Below, piece after piece: positions 45,248 to 55,003 of a stretch of 64,000 nucleotides of DNA. Position numbers and translations under genes: made by a program. Origin of the DNA: Pectobacterium polonicum (GTDB lineage Bacteria > Pseudomonadota > Gammaproteobacteria > Enterobacterales > Enterobacteriaceae). Location of the stretch: NCBI RefSeq assembly GCF_005497185.1, contig NZ_RJTN01000008.1, positions 99,653-163,652 of the forward strand. The letters run 5' to 3'. Under the pieces are notes generated by a model. It was not told where the DNA came from. It was given only the letters and a program-made list of their open reading frames with translations, and made no database searches. Every line of letters starts with the position of its first letter. Positions within the stretch are counted from its first letter, which is position 1.

Positions 45248-46216
45248 CTAAATATTCAGGCGTTTGAACGCAGAGGGGGTGACGCCAAACTGTTTCTGGA
45301 ATGCCGCACTAAAGTGGCTGGCGTTGGCATAGCCCAGATCGGTGGCGACGACCATCACCGGCGCACCCGTGACAAACAGACGACGACGTGCTTCATGCAT
45401 GCGTTCGGCCTGGAATAGCCCATAGATACTGTTATTGAAGAGCTGACGGAATCCGCGTTTCAGCTTGAGTACGCTTAATCCCGTTTCTCTGGACAACATG
45501 GCGACGGTCGGAGCCTGTGACAGATCTGCCAGCAGCCGATCTTTTGCCCGCAGTAGTTTCTGGCGATCGGCCAGACTCAGCGTGTCCTGCTGGGGAGCCG
45601 CATCGGAATGCCCGGCGACGGCGAGGCTGACTAGAATCATACTTTGTCCCAGCAGCCACAGCGGTGCATGGCGATTTTCACCTGCCTGCTGTGGCTGCGT
45701 TAGGTTGGACAGCGCGTGGCTTAATACCTGAGCGGTACCCCGCATTTCGGCATTGCAGTCGCAGTGGGTGCAGAGTCGACCAGAATCCAACTGCTGTTGC
45801 AGTTTGCCCGTGAGATCCGGTACCCAATTAGCCAGTAATTCTGGGCTTAGTGACACCGTGACACTTTCAAACTGTCCGGCATAGGACGATGTGCCCTGAC
45901 AGTCTGGCGTGTAGCTAATGCAGCCCGACCCCTGCTTCAGCACGTGTTCTCGCCCCCGATCGCCTTTCAGTGAAAATTGCGAATCCCCCTGCAATGAACA
46001 GGAAAAGTTGATGCGACCCCAGTCATCATGCAAATGCATTGTCGTGGGCTGTCGGAACGTCCCACGCCACACCAGAATGTCTAATCCCTCCTGAAGTGTG
46101 GCGCGCAGTAGGCTACAGTCCGCGCCCGTATCTGGCCGTATGACGTGCAGTTCAGCGATTAAATTTGAAATGGTGACTTCAGGCTCGCAGGAGGGTTTCA
46201 GTGGGGAAGCATTCAA
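45248..46216 (-). CDS. AraC-family siderophore regulator, YbtA/PchR type
   Basis: This 322-aa protein has an N-terminal sensing domain (MHLHDDWGRINFSCSLQGDS) and a C-terminal AraC domain (MLSRETGLSVLKLKRGFRQL, VATDLGYANASHFSAAFQKQ, and the end FGVTPSAFKRLNI). It is the natural candidate to bind the three shared 21-bp direct repeats around it and to activate the uptake genes when the ferric siderophore is present, as YbtA and PchR do. It is divergent from the ABC pair, so copy 3 of the operator may also allow autoregulation. Confidence 0.9.
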   Translation of the reverse strand: MNASPLKPSCEPEVTISNLIAELHVIRPDTGADCSLLRATLQEGLDILVWRGTFRQPTTMHLHDDWGRINFSCSLQGDSQFSLKGDRGREHVLKQGSGCISYTPDCQGTSSYAGQFESVTVSLSPELLANWVPDLTGKLQQQLDSGRLCTHCDCNAEMRGTAQVLSHALSNLTQPQQAGENRHAPLWLLGQSMILVSLAVAGHSDAAPQQDTLSLADRQKLLRAKDRLLADLSQAPTVAMLSRETGLSVLKLKRGFRQLFNNSIYGLFQAERMHEARRRLFVTGAPVMVVATDLGYANASHFSAAFQKQFGVTPSAFKRLNI

Positions 46217-46294
46217 TGGGCAAACTCCTGAAGAGGCTGGTTGCCGTCATCGGACGATCGCGGCAATGCGGTTGATGACAGGACATCACGTACC

Positions 46295-46326
46295 GATCCG
46301 GGTAGAAATCGGCTCGAATCGGGTAG
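46295..46326 (+). promoter_or_regulatory. Shared AraC-type operator, copy 3 (ABC pair promoter)
   Basis: On the minus strand the half-sites read ACCCGATTC and ACCCGGATC, 21 bp apart, with GATTT between. The element is inverted relative to copies 1 and 2, as are the genes it faces, so its orientation to the promoter is the same. It lies between the AraC gene and the YbtP-like gene. Confidence 0.75.
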
Positions 46327-46335
46327 ATACGCAAT

Positions 46336-46350
46336 TGAGAATAGTTATTA
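46336..46350 (+). promoter_or_regulatory. Fur-like box upstream of the ABC pair
   Basis: TGAGAATAGTTATTA matches 11 of 14 specified positions of the 7-1-7 Fur motif and is nearly identical to the box at 22458. It follows operator copy 3 by nine bases and lies about 84 bases before the first ABC gene. Confidence 0.62.
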
Positions 46351-46433
46351 TTCCTGACTTTGTTGCCGCCGTCGAGTTGATTTGCTGGCCTTGCGGATAA
46401 CCGACTGTGTGGGAAGGAGAAAAGAGAGAAACT

Positions 46434-48260
46434 ATGCCACATTCTGCTGTTGATGGTGATTCATCCGCTGACACGTCGCCTTCTACGCCACAACGTCGAG
46501 CCTGGCAGATTATGCATCCCGTGCGAGGACAGATTCGTCTGGCGATGTTCCTATCTGGGCTGTCGGTGTTGGCGGGAATCGCTTTTTTACTCTCTCTGGC
46601 GTGGAGTATTCAGCTCCTGATCGTGCAGCCTGCGTCATGGCCGCGCATTCCGATGGGGGTAGCCGTGCTGTGTTTGTGCGCCAGTTATCTGCTGCGTCTG
46701 CAAGCCTTTAATCAATCCCACTATGCCGCGTTTCGGCTGGAAAATCAGATTCGTAGCGCGCTGGCGGAACGGTTGGCGTGCATTCCGCTCGGTGAAGTGC
46801 AGCGCCTGGGTACCGGTTCACTGGTGAAGATCGTGCAGGATGATGTAAAAGCACTTCATCTGTTTGTGGCGGATAGCACGCCGCTTTATGCCCGTGCTTT
46901 TGTGGCACCGCTGTGTACGGGCGTGTTGCTGTTCTGGCTGGATTGGCGTTTGGCATTAGCGGCGTTGTTGGTGCTGGTCGTCGGCGCGGTGGTGTTGATG
47001 TTGGCGATGCGCCATGCCGGTGAGATGAACCAGCGTTATAACCAGGCGCGTGAGCAGGTCAGTGCCGCAGTGATTGAATTTGTACAGGCGATGCCAGTGG
47101 TGCGTACTTTCGATACGGGGGCTTCAACATTTGGGCGCTACCAACTGGCGTTGGAAAACTATCTGGATGTGCTTACGCGCTGGTATCAGCAGGCGGGATT
47201 CTCGGCGCGTTTCTCCTTTGCCGTACTTAACCCGCTTCCTACGTTACTGGCGTTGTGCTGGGTAGCATACGGTTTCTACCGCCACGATAGCCTCGATTTC
47301 GGTCTGTGGGTGGCCGTGCTGTTGCTTGGCAATGGTATGGCGGAGGCGGTTATGCCGATGATGGCCCTGAATCATATGGTAGCGAAAACCCGATTGAGTA
47401 TTGGTCGGATTCAGGACGTACTGGCGTTACCGCCGCTGCCGGAAACGGACGGTGATGCCTTTCCTATCGATGCCAGCGTGCATTTTGAACAGGTCAGTTT
47501 CCGCTACGACCGGCATACGAGCGACGGGGTGCTGGAAGACGTTAGCTTTCAGGTGCCGGCAGGATCGGTTACAGCGCTGGTGGGATCATCGGGCGCAGGG
47601 AAAACCACGGTGGCTCGCCTTATTCCTCGCTTTTGGGATGTGACGGCTGGGCGTATTTTGATTGGCGGTGTCGATATCCGACAGATGAAAACGGAGACGC
47701 TCATGCAGCAGGTGTCGTTTGTTTTTCAGGAGTCTTTCCTGTTTGCGGACACTCTCGCGAATAACATTCGGCTTGGTTTGCCTGAAAAAACGATGGACGA
47801 GGTGATTGCCGCAGCGACGGCGGCGCAAGCGCACGATTTTATCATGGCGCTGCCGCACGGTTACGACACGCTGGCCGGTGAACGCGGTCAGTTCCTCTCT
47901 GGCGGCCAGCGTCAGCGCATCGCCATTGCACGTGCATTGCTGCATAACCGGCCGATTCTGGTGCTGGATGAACCGACGGCTTTTGCCGACCCGGAGAATG
48001 AAGCCGCGCTGCTGGCGGCGCTTGGCACCCTGATGCGGGGGAGAACGGTCATTATGATAGCGCACCGTCTGTCGACGATCCGCGAGGCCGATCAGATACT
48101 GGTCTTCGATCGCGGACGGCTGAGCGAGTCTGGTCAACATGACGCGTTGCTGACTGCACAAGGTCGCTATAGCGAATTGTGGCGACATTATGAGCTGGCG
48201 CAGAATTGGGCGCTGGGTAGAGTACCATCGAGTAGCGGGCGATCAGGAGAGCGCGTGTGA
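46434..48260 (+). CDS. ABC transporter permease-ATPase, YbtP-like siderophore importer subunit
   Basis: This 608-aa protein has a six-helix ABC exporter-type membrane domain fused to an ATPase. Motifs are Walker A VGSSGAGKTTVARLIPRF, signature LSGGQRQRIAIARAL and Walker B PILVLDEPTAFADPENEAAL. YbtP/YbtQ-type pairs look like exporters but import ferric siderophores. The start at 46434 (MPHSAVDG) follows GAGAG; a GTG at 46407 is an alternative. The next gene overlaps its end, so the two form a heterodimer. Confidence 0.9.
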   Translation: MPHSAVDGDSSADTSPSTPQRRAWQIMHPVRGQIRLAMFLSGLSVLAGIAFLLSLAWSIQLLIVQPASWPRIPMGVAVLCLCASYLLRLQAFNQSHYAAFRLENQIRSALAERLACIPLGEVQRLGTGSLVKIVQDDVKALHLFVADSTPLYARAFVAPLCTGVLLFWLDWRLALAALLVLVVGAVVLMLAMRHAGEMNQRYNQAREQVSAAVIEFVQAMPVVRTFDTGASTFGRYQLALENYLDVLTRWYQQAGFSARFSFAVLNPLPTLLALCWVAYGFYRHDSLDFGLWVAVLLLGNGMAEAVMPMMALNHMVAKTRLSIGRIQDVLALPPLPETDGDAFPIDASVHFEQVSFRYDRHTSDGVLEDVSFQVPAGSVTALVGSSGAGKTTVARLIPRFWDVTAGRILIGGVDIRQMKTETLMQQVSFVFQESFLFADTLANNIRLGLPEKTMDEVIAAATAAQAHDFIMALPHGYDTLAGERGQFLSGGQRQRIAIARALLHNRPILVLDEPTAFADPENEAALLAALGTLMRGRTVIMIAHRLSTIREADQILVFDRGRLSESGQHDALLTAQGRYSELWRHYELAQNWALGRVPSSSGRSGERV

Positions 48261-50032
48261 TGAACGAAAATCATGCCGTAGTAACGACGCGGTTATCTGC
48301 GTGGTGGCATACCTATCGTCAACTGGAACGTGTCACGGGCTCACAGTCGGGGGGATTCCGTTGGTGTTGCCTGAACCTGCTGGCGGCGGCTATCGCACAG
48401 GGACTGGCACTGGCATGCCTGTTCCCACTGCTGTCGGCGTTTACTCACGCAGAAGCGTCGCACGAGATAGCGATCTGGCTGGCGATTATGACGCTCCTGA
48501 GCCTGTTGACGCTGATGTTGCGCTGGTATGGGCAGGGATTTGAATATCGCGGGCAGCTTGCGGCGGTGACCCATGAACTGCGTATGCGTCTGGGAGAGAA
48601 ACTGCGGCGTATGCCGTTGACCACGCTTCAATCCGCGCGGGCGGGGGATATTAACGCGCTGCTGTTGGGGAGTGTGGATGAAAATCTGAACTATATGTTG
48701 GCGATAATAAACCAACTGCTGTTGGCCATCGTGACGCCTGTTGTGATAGCGCTCGTCATGCTGACGGTGGAATGGCGGTTAGGCGTGAGTCTGCTGTTGC
48801 TCTTTCCGGCCATCGTGCTGCTTTATCGCTGGCGGCGGCCTGCATTTTCGCACACGATGCAGACGCTGGCGGAGGTTAATCAGCAAACCAGCGCCGATAT
48901 TGTGGAGTATGTACAGGGACTCGCCGTTCTAAGAACCAGCTGTCAGCAGGCCGAGCGTACCGTGGCATTGCGTCAGCGTTTTCAGCATCTACAGCAGATA
49001 CAGACGTCGGCTCACCGCGACGGTGCCAAACCTAGTGCGGTAGTTGCCAGCATCGTGGAATTGGGTCTTCAGGGCGTGCTGATTCTTGGTATTAGCGGCG
49101 CAGTTGTGGGCGCGTGGGATGTGTCAATCGTCGCGGCGATGATGGTGATTGTAGTGCGCTTCTCTGAACCGCTGGCGACATTTGTCAGCTATACGGCCGT
49201 GCTGGCGTTGATTGATACGGCGCTGCATCGTATTGATGAGCTGCTAGCCATTGAGCCGCTTCCCGAATGTGAACCTACCGCTGTGCCGACGACGTATGCG
49301 GTTACGTTTGAGCAGGTTAGCTTTCGCTATGCTAACGAGGCTGCCCCCGTGCTTGATAGCGTGGATGTCACGCTACCAGAGAAGGCAATGACGGCGTTGG
49401 TCGGGCCATCGGGCTCGGGGAAAACGACGATAACACGACTGCTCATGCGTCACGCCGATCCGCAACGTGGGCGCGTTTGTATCGGTGGTGTGGATGTCCG
49501 CCATATTCCAACGCGTGAATTGAATAAGCTGATTTCCGTAGTATTTCAGGATGTCTACCTGTTTGATGATTCGGTGCTGGCAAATATTCGCATGGCGCGG
49601 CCGGATGCCAGCGATGCCGAGGTCGAGCAGGCCGCCGACGCCGCGCAATGTTTGGCGTTTATTCAACGGTTGCCGCAGGGATGGCAAACGCGGCTGGGTG
49701 ATATTGGCGGCAGATTATCCGGCGGTGAACGGCAACGTATTTCGATCGCGCGGGCATTATTGAAGGAAGCGCCAATTGTGATTTTGGACGAACCGACGGC
49801 AGCGTTGGATACCGAAAGCGAACTCGCCGTACAGCGTGCAATTGACCGGCTAGTACAGGACAAAACGGTTATTGTTATCGCACATCGGCTATCGACAATC
49901 GTGGGTGCAAATCGAATTCTGGTGATGGAGAATGGCGTTATTTCCCAGCAGGGAACGCATAATGCATTACGTATTACGCAAGGACGTTATCGCGCGCTGT
50001 GGAACGCGCAGCACGCGATACCACCAGAGTGA
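48257..50032 (+). CDS. ABC transporter permease-ATPase, YbtQ-like siderophore importer subunit
   Basis: This 591-aa partner of the preceding protein has the same architecture: Walker A VGPSGSGKTTITRLLMRH, signature LSGGERQRISIARALL and Walker B IVILDEPTAALDTESELAV. The GTG at 48257 sits six bases after AGGAGA; an ATG at 48260 is the alternative. It overlaps the YbtP-like gene by four bases. It ends 17 bases before the convergent LuxR gene. Confidence 0.9.
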   Translation: MMNENHAVVTTRLSAWWHTYRQLERVTGSQSGGFRWCCLNLLAAAIAQGLALACLFPLLSAFTHAEASHEIAIWLAIMTLLSLLTLMLRWYGQGFEYRGQLAAVTHELRMRLGEKLRRMPLTTLQSARAGDINALLLGSVDENLNYMLAIINQLLLAIVTPVVIALVMLTVEWRLGVSLLLLFPAIVLLYRWRRPAFSHTMQTLAEVNQQTSADIVEYVQGLAVLRTSCQQAERTVALRQRFQHLQQIQTSAHRDGAKPSAVVASIVELGLQGVLILGISGAVVGAWDVSIVAAMMVIVVRFSEPLATFVSYTAVLALIDTALHRIDELLAIEPLPECEPTAVPTTYAVTFEQVSFRYANEAAPVLDSVDVTLPEKAMTALVGPSGSGKTTITRLLMRHADPQRGRVCIGGVDVRHIPTRELNKLISVVFQDVYLFDDSVLANIRMARPDASDAEVEQAADAAQCLAFIQRLPQGWQTRLGDIGGRLSGGERQRISIARALLKEAPIVILDEPTAALDTESELAVQRAIDRLVQDKTVIVIAHRLSTIVGANRILVMENGVISQQGTHNALRITQGRYRALWNAQHAIPPE

Positions 50033-50049
50033 AATAGACGTGATGACGG

Positions 50050-50787
50050 TTATAACGGCTCTGGTTTGATGAGCTGTAATTCCACGCCCAGTCTTATGGC
50101 ATGTTTGGCATTGAGAACACCGAGCTTTTTTACCACATTGCCGATATGAAATTTCACGGTGCTAATTTTTATATCCAGAATCAACGCAATTTCTGGATAG
50201 GTTTTCCCCATACTCGCCCAGTAAAGAATTTCGTTTTCGCGCTGGGAAAATATCTCTTTATCGCTTTGCTTTTTGCTCTGTGGGCTTTGTGTCATCTCTT
50301 TGTAAAGCGTGGTGATTTTCTCATGAACAGTAATGAGCAGCATTTGTAACTTGTCTTTGTTTTCCTCAACAATATTTTCCATATCTGTTGGTGCGTTTTC
50401 TTCAAACATAATCGATAACGCGGCCAGATTGTTATTATTGTCATGTAAGACAAACGTATAGCCATTAACAATATCGTATTCTTTTGACAGATTAAATATT
50501 TTGGAAAATTTCAGTTTGGAATTAATAACAATATTATCTTCCCACGAGAACGGTGAGACTTTATTGATCGCCGTTAAAATAACAGGGTCGATATGCTGAT
50601 AATTATTTTCTTTATACGTATTAACCCATTCTTGTGGGTAATTTGAAATGATCACAACCTGAGACGGATTTTTCTTGTTCATGATCATGTAGGCGTATTT
50701 CAGGTCGCCATACTGTTTTAACTTTCGGCTGAGATAGGTTTTTATCGTGTTATTGATAATTTCATTATCAGAGCAAAATACAGACAT
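50050..50787 (-). CDS. LuxR-family quorum-sensing regulator, ExpR/VirR type
   Basis: This 245-aa protein has an N-terminal acyl-homoserine-lactone binding domain ([20 protein letters not shown], then SWEDN) and a C-terminal LuxR helix-turn-helix ([40 protein letters not shown]). It is very close to Pectobacterium ExpR-type receptors, which regulate exoenzymes and virulence. No luxI-type synthase lies next to it, whereas expR1 is normally convergent and overlapping with expI. It is therefore more likely the second receptor, ExpR2/VirR, than ExpR1. Confidence 0.92.
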   Translation of the reverse strand: MSVFCSDNEIINNTIKTYLSRKLKQYGDLKYAYMIMNKKNPSQVVIISNYPQEWVNTYKENNYQHIDPVILTAINKVSPFSWEDNIVINSKLKFSKIFNLSKEYDIVNGYTFVLHDNNNNLAALSIMFEENAPTDMENIVEENKDKLQMLLITVHEKITTLYKEMTQSPQSKKQSDKEIFSQRENEILYWASMGKTYPEIALILDIKISTVKFHIGNVVKKLGVLNAKHAIRLGVELQLIKPEPL

Positions 50788-50842
50788 GTAACGACCTCAA
50801 TAAAAGCGAGAATATGCCTATCACATCGACAGGAACATAAAA

Positions 50843-50861
50843 GTATAGCTCGAACCTATAC
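50843..50861. promoter_or_regulatory. Inverted repeat upstream of the LuxR gene (possible lux-box-like site)
   Basis: GTATAG and CTATAC enclose seven bases, making a 19-bp dyad 56 bases before the start of the LuxR gene. Size and position suit an autoregulatory site, but the sequence is not a standard lux box. Confidence 0.3.
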
Positions 50862-51672
50862 CTAAGTCTAACTACTGTTACCCCATGATATCACTTATAA
50901 TTTTTTCATGAATAGGGCAATTTATAAAAAATTTAAGACAGTAAGTTTTTAAAAAAATTTGTTACAAAATGATTTGCCAACCCAGGGAATTACCCATAGT
51001 TTTGCTCCTATTCTGTTTACTGAATTTAGGGTGTGTGGTGTTAAGCCATGCGCCCTAAAAACAGTTCTCTCGTCATACTTCACATCCTCTATATGTCGAC
51101 TTTCCTGCGACCAGGGAATCTCTGCATGCGGGGCGGGATAGTAAATAATCCGTTTTAGCTTATCAAGCCCCATTATCCTTTGGTGTTCATTATCGCGTTT
51201 TCCCGTTTTTCATCGTATTTACCGACAGTGATGTGGCCTTAGTAAAGAGGTGGCACTCAGACGCCAGTCGGTCTCAAAGGCGGCCAATTGGCCTGACCAG
51301 CTATCAAATCGCCTAACCTAAAGGTGATTCTGACTAAGATAAGCATGAGGTTTTCTGCTCCAACAACATTTCTGTCACGATTTGGGATAAGGTGTTGGCA
51401 AATTCTGCCGATATTAAGGGTTCAGGGAATGTTATCCGCACCTCCCGTTATACCGAAGAGGGCTGATATCCGTTTACTGATCTGATGATTGCCATCGTTG
51501 GATGAGTAAGTTGAGGTACTTAACCGATTTTTTACGTTTGACGCTGGATAAGATTGAAGAATACGACTATCACGTACAGTGGAGCGGCCAGATGTTAGTT
51601 CATGTTTACTCACATCTCGAATGTTGCCTGATTACGCTATACCTATAAATAATGACTCGCACTGAGGAAAGC
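50862..51672. other. Intergenic region between the LuxR gene and cheV
   Basis: No recognised gene is present. A 74-codon minus-strand frame (50949-51173) encodes a protein with IPWVGKSF and EIPWSQES motifs but has no clear ribosome-binding site. A 63-codon minus-strand frame at 51422-51613 and a short plus-strand frame ending at 51474 are likewise unconvincing. The stretch may hold decayed coding sequence. No sigma-28 promoter for cheV was found. Confidence 0.35.
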
Positions 51673-52638
51673 ATGGATAATTTTCAAAAAGAGATTGATG
51701 AGAGAACAAACCTCACTTCTGCTAATAAATTCGAACTCTTATTATTCCAGCTGGGCAAATCACCTGAAGGTGGCAAATCTGAGCTGTTCGGCATCAACGT
51801 GTTTAAACTGCGTGAAATTGTGCCGATGCCTACGTTGACCAAAGCGGCGGGTATGAAATCGCCGATGCTGGGTATGGTCAACATTCGTGGGCAAATCATT
51901 CCCGTTATCGATCTTCCGGCGGTGGTAGGTAGCGCACCGGAAACCGGACTGAACATTCTCCTTATCACTGAGTATGCACGTAGTACGCAGGCATTCGCAG
52001 TGGAATCGGTAGACGATATCGTTCGTCTGGAATGGAGCCAGGTGCTGGCTGCTGAAGCAGGCGTGAGTAGCTCGTATATTACCAGTATTGCGCGCCTCGA
52101 TAACGACAAAGACAGCAACCGTTTGGCGCTGGTGCTGGATGTTGAACAGATTCTGTTTGATATTATTCCCGGCGATCGCGAAACCAAGCTCAAGAATGCG
52201 GAAGAGAAGATTTATCCCTATACGCCAGGTGCGATTGCCATTGTGGCGGAGGATTCCAAAGTCGCTCGTTCGCTGCTTGAACAGGGGCTCACCCAGATGG
52301 GTATTCCGTTTAGTATGCACATCACTGGACAGGATGCCTGGAACAAGATACGGCAAATTGCGAAAGAAGCGCAGTCAGAAGGGCGACCGATTTCGGACAA
52401 AATCTCATTGGTTCTGACCGATTTGGAAATGCCGGAAATGGATGGCTTTACGCTGACCAGAAACATCAAGCGTGAGGAATATCTGAAAAATATCCCCGTG
52501 GTGATCCACTCATCACTGTCTGGTAGCGCGAATGAAGATCACGTACGCAATGTCGGTGCGGATGCTTACGTCGCGAAATTTGAGATCAATGAGTTGTCGA
52601 CGGCGATTCAGACGGTGCTGAATAAAGTACGTCGTTAA
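51673..52638 (+). CDS. cheV: Chemotaxis coupling protein CheV
   Basis: This 321-aa protein joins an N-terminal CheW domain (LFGINVFKLREIVPMPTLTK; MLGMVNIRGQIIPVIDLP) to a C-terminal receiver domain. The phospho-acceptor aspartate lies in SLVLTDLEMPEMDGFTLTR and the conserved lysine in DAYVAKFEINEL. CheV couples chemoreceptors to CheA and may buffer signalling. GAGG lies five bases after which the ATG at 51673 begins, a better start than 51652. The gene is single and ends in a strong terminator; the main che operon is not in the window. Confidence 0.94.
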   Translation: MDNFQKEIDERTNLTSANKFELLLFQLGKSPEGGKSELFGINVFKLREIVPMPTLTKAAGMKSPMLGMVNIRGQIIPVIDLPAVVGSAPETGLNILLITEYARSTQAFAVESVDDIVRLEWSQVLAAEAGVSSSYITSIARLDNDKDSNRLALVLDVEQILFDIIPGDRETKLKNAEEKIYPYTPGAIAIVAEDSKVARSLLEQGLTQMGIPFSMHITGQDAWNKIRQIAKEAQSEGRPISDKISLVLTDLEMPEMDGFTLTRNIKREEYLKNIPVVIHSSLSGSANEDHVRNVGADAYVAKFEINELSTAIQTVLNKVRR

Positions 52639-52665
52639 TTAGTGGAACGAGAGTGCGATAACATT

Positions 52666-52712
52666 CGGCCTCTACCTCCTCCTTTGCGGGAGAAAGTAGA
52701 GGCCGATTTTTT
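52666..52712 (+). terminator. Rho-independent terminator after cheV
   Basis: Outer arms CGGCCTCTAC and GTAGAGGCCG and inner arms CTCC/GGAG form a long hairpin, followed by ATTTTTT. It lies 28 bases after the cheV stop. Confidence 0.9.
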
Positions 52713-52780
52713 AGCCATTAATTATTTGAATAACGCGCTCCTTGCTGCATTGAACAAGCTCAGTCAGAAAGGTATCGCTA

Positions 52781-54964
52781 TCAGAATGAGGTTGTTACCC
52801 CGGCGTAGTAAGCGCGCCCCGGTTCGTTGTAGGTAGACGCCCCTTCTGCTGCGCGATAAAGCTGTTTGTCCAGCAGGTTGCTGATACCCGCATTGACGCG
52901 CAGATTCTTGCTGAACTGGTAGTTCACGCCCACACCTGCAACGGAGTAGCTGCCGACTTCGCGTGAAGAAAGCCGATTGTTGTATTCTGTCCAGTTTGTC
53001 GCGTATTGACGTGGTTTCTGCTTACCGTACATCGTCCAACTGATGTTAGCAGAAAACTTATCCGTGGCTTGCCAGTCGAGCATCGTATTGATGGTGTATT
53101 TCGGGATGATCGATAGTGGGTTACCGGTTTCTTTATTTTTTGATTCAATCATATAGGTAGCGTTGGTACTCCAATCTAGCGTGTCTTCAATCACAGGTAC
53201 TAGCAGGTTGGCTTCCAGCCCTTCGACTAGCGCTTTACCGCCATTCTCCCAGCGTAACACCGCAGGTCGCTGCCCCGGATTTAGAACCTCAGTACCGGAA
53301 ACAATCTTGTTTTTGTAGTCATTGCGGAAATAGGTCACGCCCGCCCGCCAGCCAGCATGTTTGAATTCCAGACCAATTTCTTTGTTGACGCTGATTTCGG
53401 GATCGAGATTGTCATTGCCCGCTAGATAGCAGCCGCCGCCGTTATTATAATCCACGCCGAACGGACAGCCGTTACCGCGCGAATAGAGCAAATAGCCCGT
53501 AGAGGATTGATACAGGTTTGGTGCTTTAAAGGCACGCGCAATACCGGCTTTCAGGCTGAACATTTCGCCCAGTTCCTGCTGGATGTTCAGGCTTGGGCTG
53601 TAATTACCGCCAAATTTGTCATGATAATCGAAGCGCAGACCGGGAATCACCTTGGTGCCGGGGACGACTTCGATATTGTCTTCAAAATAGAGAGCGCTAA
53701 GCTCGGCGCTGCTTTTACTGTTGCGCTGAGAAGGGTCGGTGGAGGTGCCGGGTATGATATCACCCGGGGTTCCCGTATAGCTGCTTGAAGCCGGATCGTT
53801 TAACTGCTCCCGATTCCACTCTGCACCCAGCGTGAGCGTTTGTTCAGCCCAAAGCTCAAGGGGGATATTCAGCTCGCTGTTAATACGCATGTTTTTCAAA
53901 CGGCTGGTACTGTAGCGGTCACTATTGATAGACCCTTCAAAACGACCGAATAATCCTTCATCAAGCCGGGTGTTATTCGTTTGATCGTAGGCGAAGCCCA
54001 GCTTGGATTGACCCCAGTCCCAAATTCCATTATGCGTAATCGCATAATTCTGGCGGTACAGCCTGTTGGTTTCAGCGCCGCTCTTTGCAAGGCTTTCAGG
54101 GATGGCACCGCCACCGCTGAACTGGGTATCCCCAGTATAGATATTACCCTGGCGGCTATAGCCCGCTTCAACATCAACGATTTGCTGCGGTGAGAGTTTC
54201 CAGGAAAGCAGCGTGTTGAGGTCTTTATTACGCACGCCTTCACGTCCTGCGGCGGCAGAACCATTCTGATTCCGGTTGATATCCCAACTGTCGGAATCCG
54301 TTTTATTGATATTGCCGTACAGCCGCATGGTAAGTGCATCACCGGCCAGCGGGCCGCTCAGATTAATATTGGCACGGCGCGTGGCGCCTTCTTTGCTGTT
54401 CTCCGGCTGGTTGCCGTACAGCGAGAGTGAGCCAGTCCAGATATTGGACGGGCGTTTGGTAATGATATTCACTACGCCGCCTGCGGCACCTGAACCGTAG
54501 CGCGCTGCGGCTGGGCCGCGTATGACTTCAATACGTTCTACGTCTTCGACGGGCACCCAGTTGGTATCGCCTCGGGTATCGCGTTCGCCATCCCAGGCGT
54601 AGCGAACCGCGTTACGCGAAGTCACTGGACGGCCATCGATGAGAATCAGCGTATTTTCTGGTCCCATTCCGCGCAAATCAATCTGGCGGTTGTTGCCTCT
54701 GGCACCTGTGGCGCTGTTGCCCGTGAGGTTCACGCCCGGCATTTTGCGGATAATGTCTGAGAGATCGTTAACGGGGGGCGTTTTTTTAATGTCTTCCGCC
54801 GTGATAATAGAAACGCCGGGCTGCTGTTTTAATTCCTGTTCGGCGGTGGCCTTGACGGTCATTACATCCTCATCGGCAGCCTGCGCTACGCCCAGATGTG
54901 CTCCAAGTAGTCCGGCAACGATCAAAGCCAGTGGTTTTATGGTATGGAATTGCTGTTTGTGCAT
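52781..54964 (-). CDS. TonB-dependent catecholate siderophore receptor, FepA/PfeA-like
   Basis: This 727-aa receptor has a signal peptide ending GVAQA, a TonB box (EDVMTVKA), and a plug nearly identical in stretches to FepA: MPGVNLTGNSATGARGNNRQ, MGPENTLILIDGRPVTSRNA, GERDTRGDTNWVPVEDVERI and VIRGPAAARYGSGAAGGVVN. It ends in a 22-strand barrel closing with F. It probably imports ferric enterobactin or a related catecholate. No ABC or esterase genes are adjacent. It lies 170 bases downstream of the tandem TetR gene on the same strand. Two palindromes but no strong Fur box are seen upstream. Confidence 0.92.
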   Translation of the reverse strand: MHKQQFHTIKPLALIVAGLLGAHLGVAQAADEDVMTVKATAEQELKQQPGVSIITAEDIKKTPPVNDLSDIIRKMPGVNLTGNSATGARGNNRQIDLRGMGPENTLILIDGRPVTSRNAVRYAWDGERDTRGDTNWVPVEDVERIEVIRGPAAARYGSGAAGGVVNIITKRPSNIWTGSLSLYGNQPENSKEGATRRANINLSGPLAGDALTMRLYGNINKTDSDSWDINRNQNGSAAAGREGVRNKDLNTLLSWKLSPQQIVDVEAGYSRQGNIYTGDTQFSGGGAIPESLAKSGAETNRLYRQNYAITHNGIWDWGQSKLGFAYDQTNNTRLDEGLFGRFEGSINSDRYSTSRLKNMRINSELNIPLELWAEQTLTLGAEWNREQLNDPASSSYTGTPGDIIPGTSTDPSQRNSKSSAELSALYFEDNIEVVPGTKVIPGLRFDYHDKFGGNYSPSLNIQQELGEMFSLKAGIARAFKAPNLYQSSTGYLLYSRGNGCPFGVDYNNGGGCYLAGNDNLDPEISVNKEIGLEFKHAGWRAGVTYFRNDYKNKIVSGTEVLNPGQRPAVLRWENGGKALVEGLEANLLVPVIEDTLDWSTNATYMIESKNKETGNPLSIIPKYTINTMLDWQATDKFSANISWTMYGKQKPRQYATNWTEYNNRLSSREVGSYSVAGVGVNYQFSKNLRVNAGISNLLDKQLYRAAEGASTYNEPGRAYYAGVTTSF

Positions 54965-55003
54965 TTTTTATTTTCACCTCTACAACGCGCAGATATACGA
55001 ATA

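Noticed and set aside
50949..51173. 74-codon minus-strand ORF between the LuxR gene and cheV
   Set aside because: No clear ribosome-binding site and no recognised family; kept only in the description of the intergenic region.
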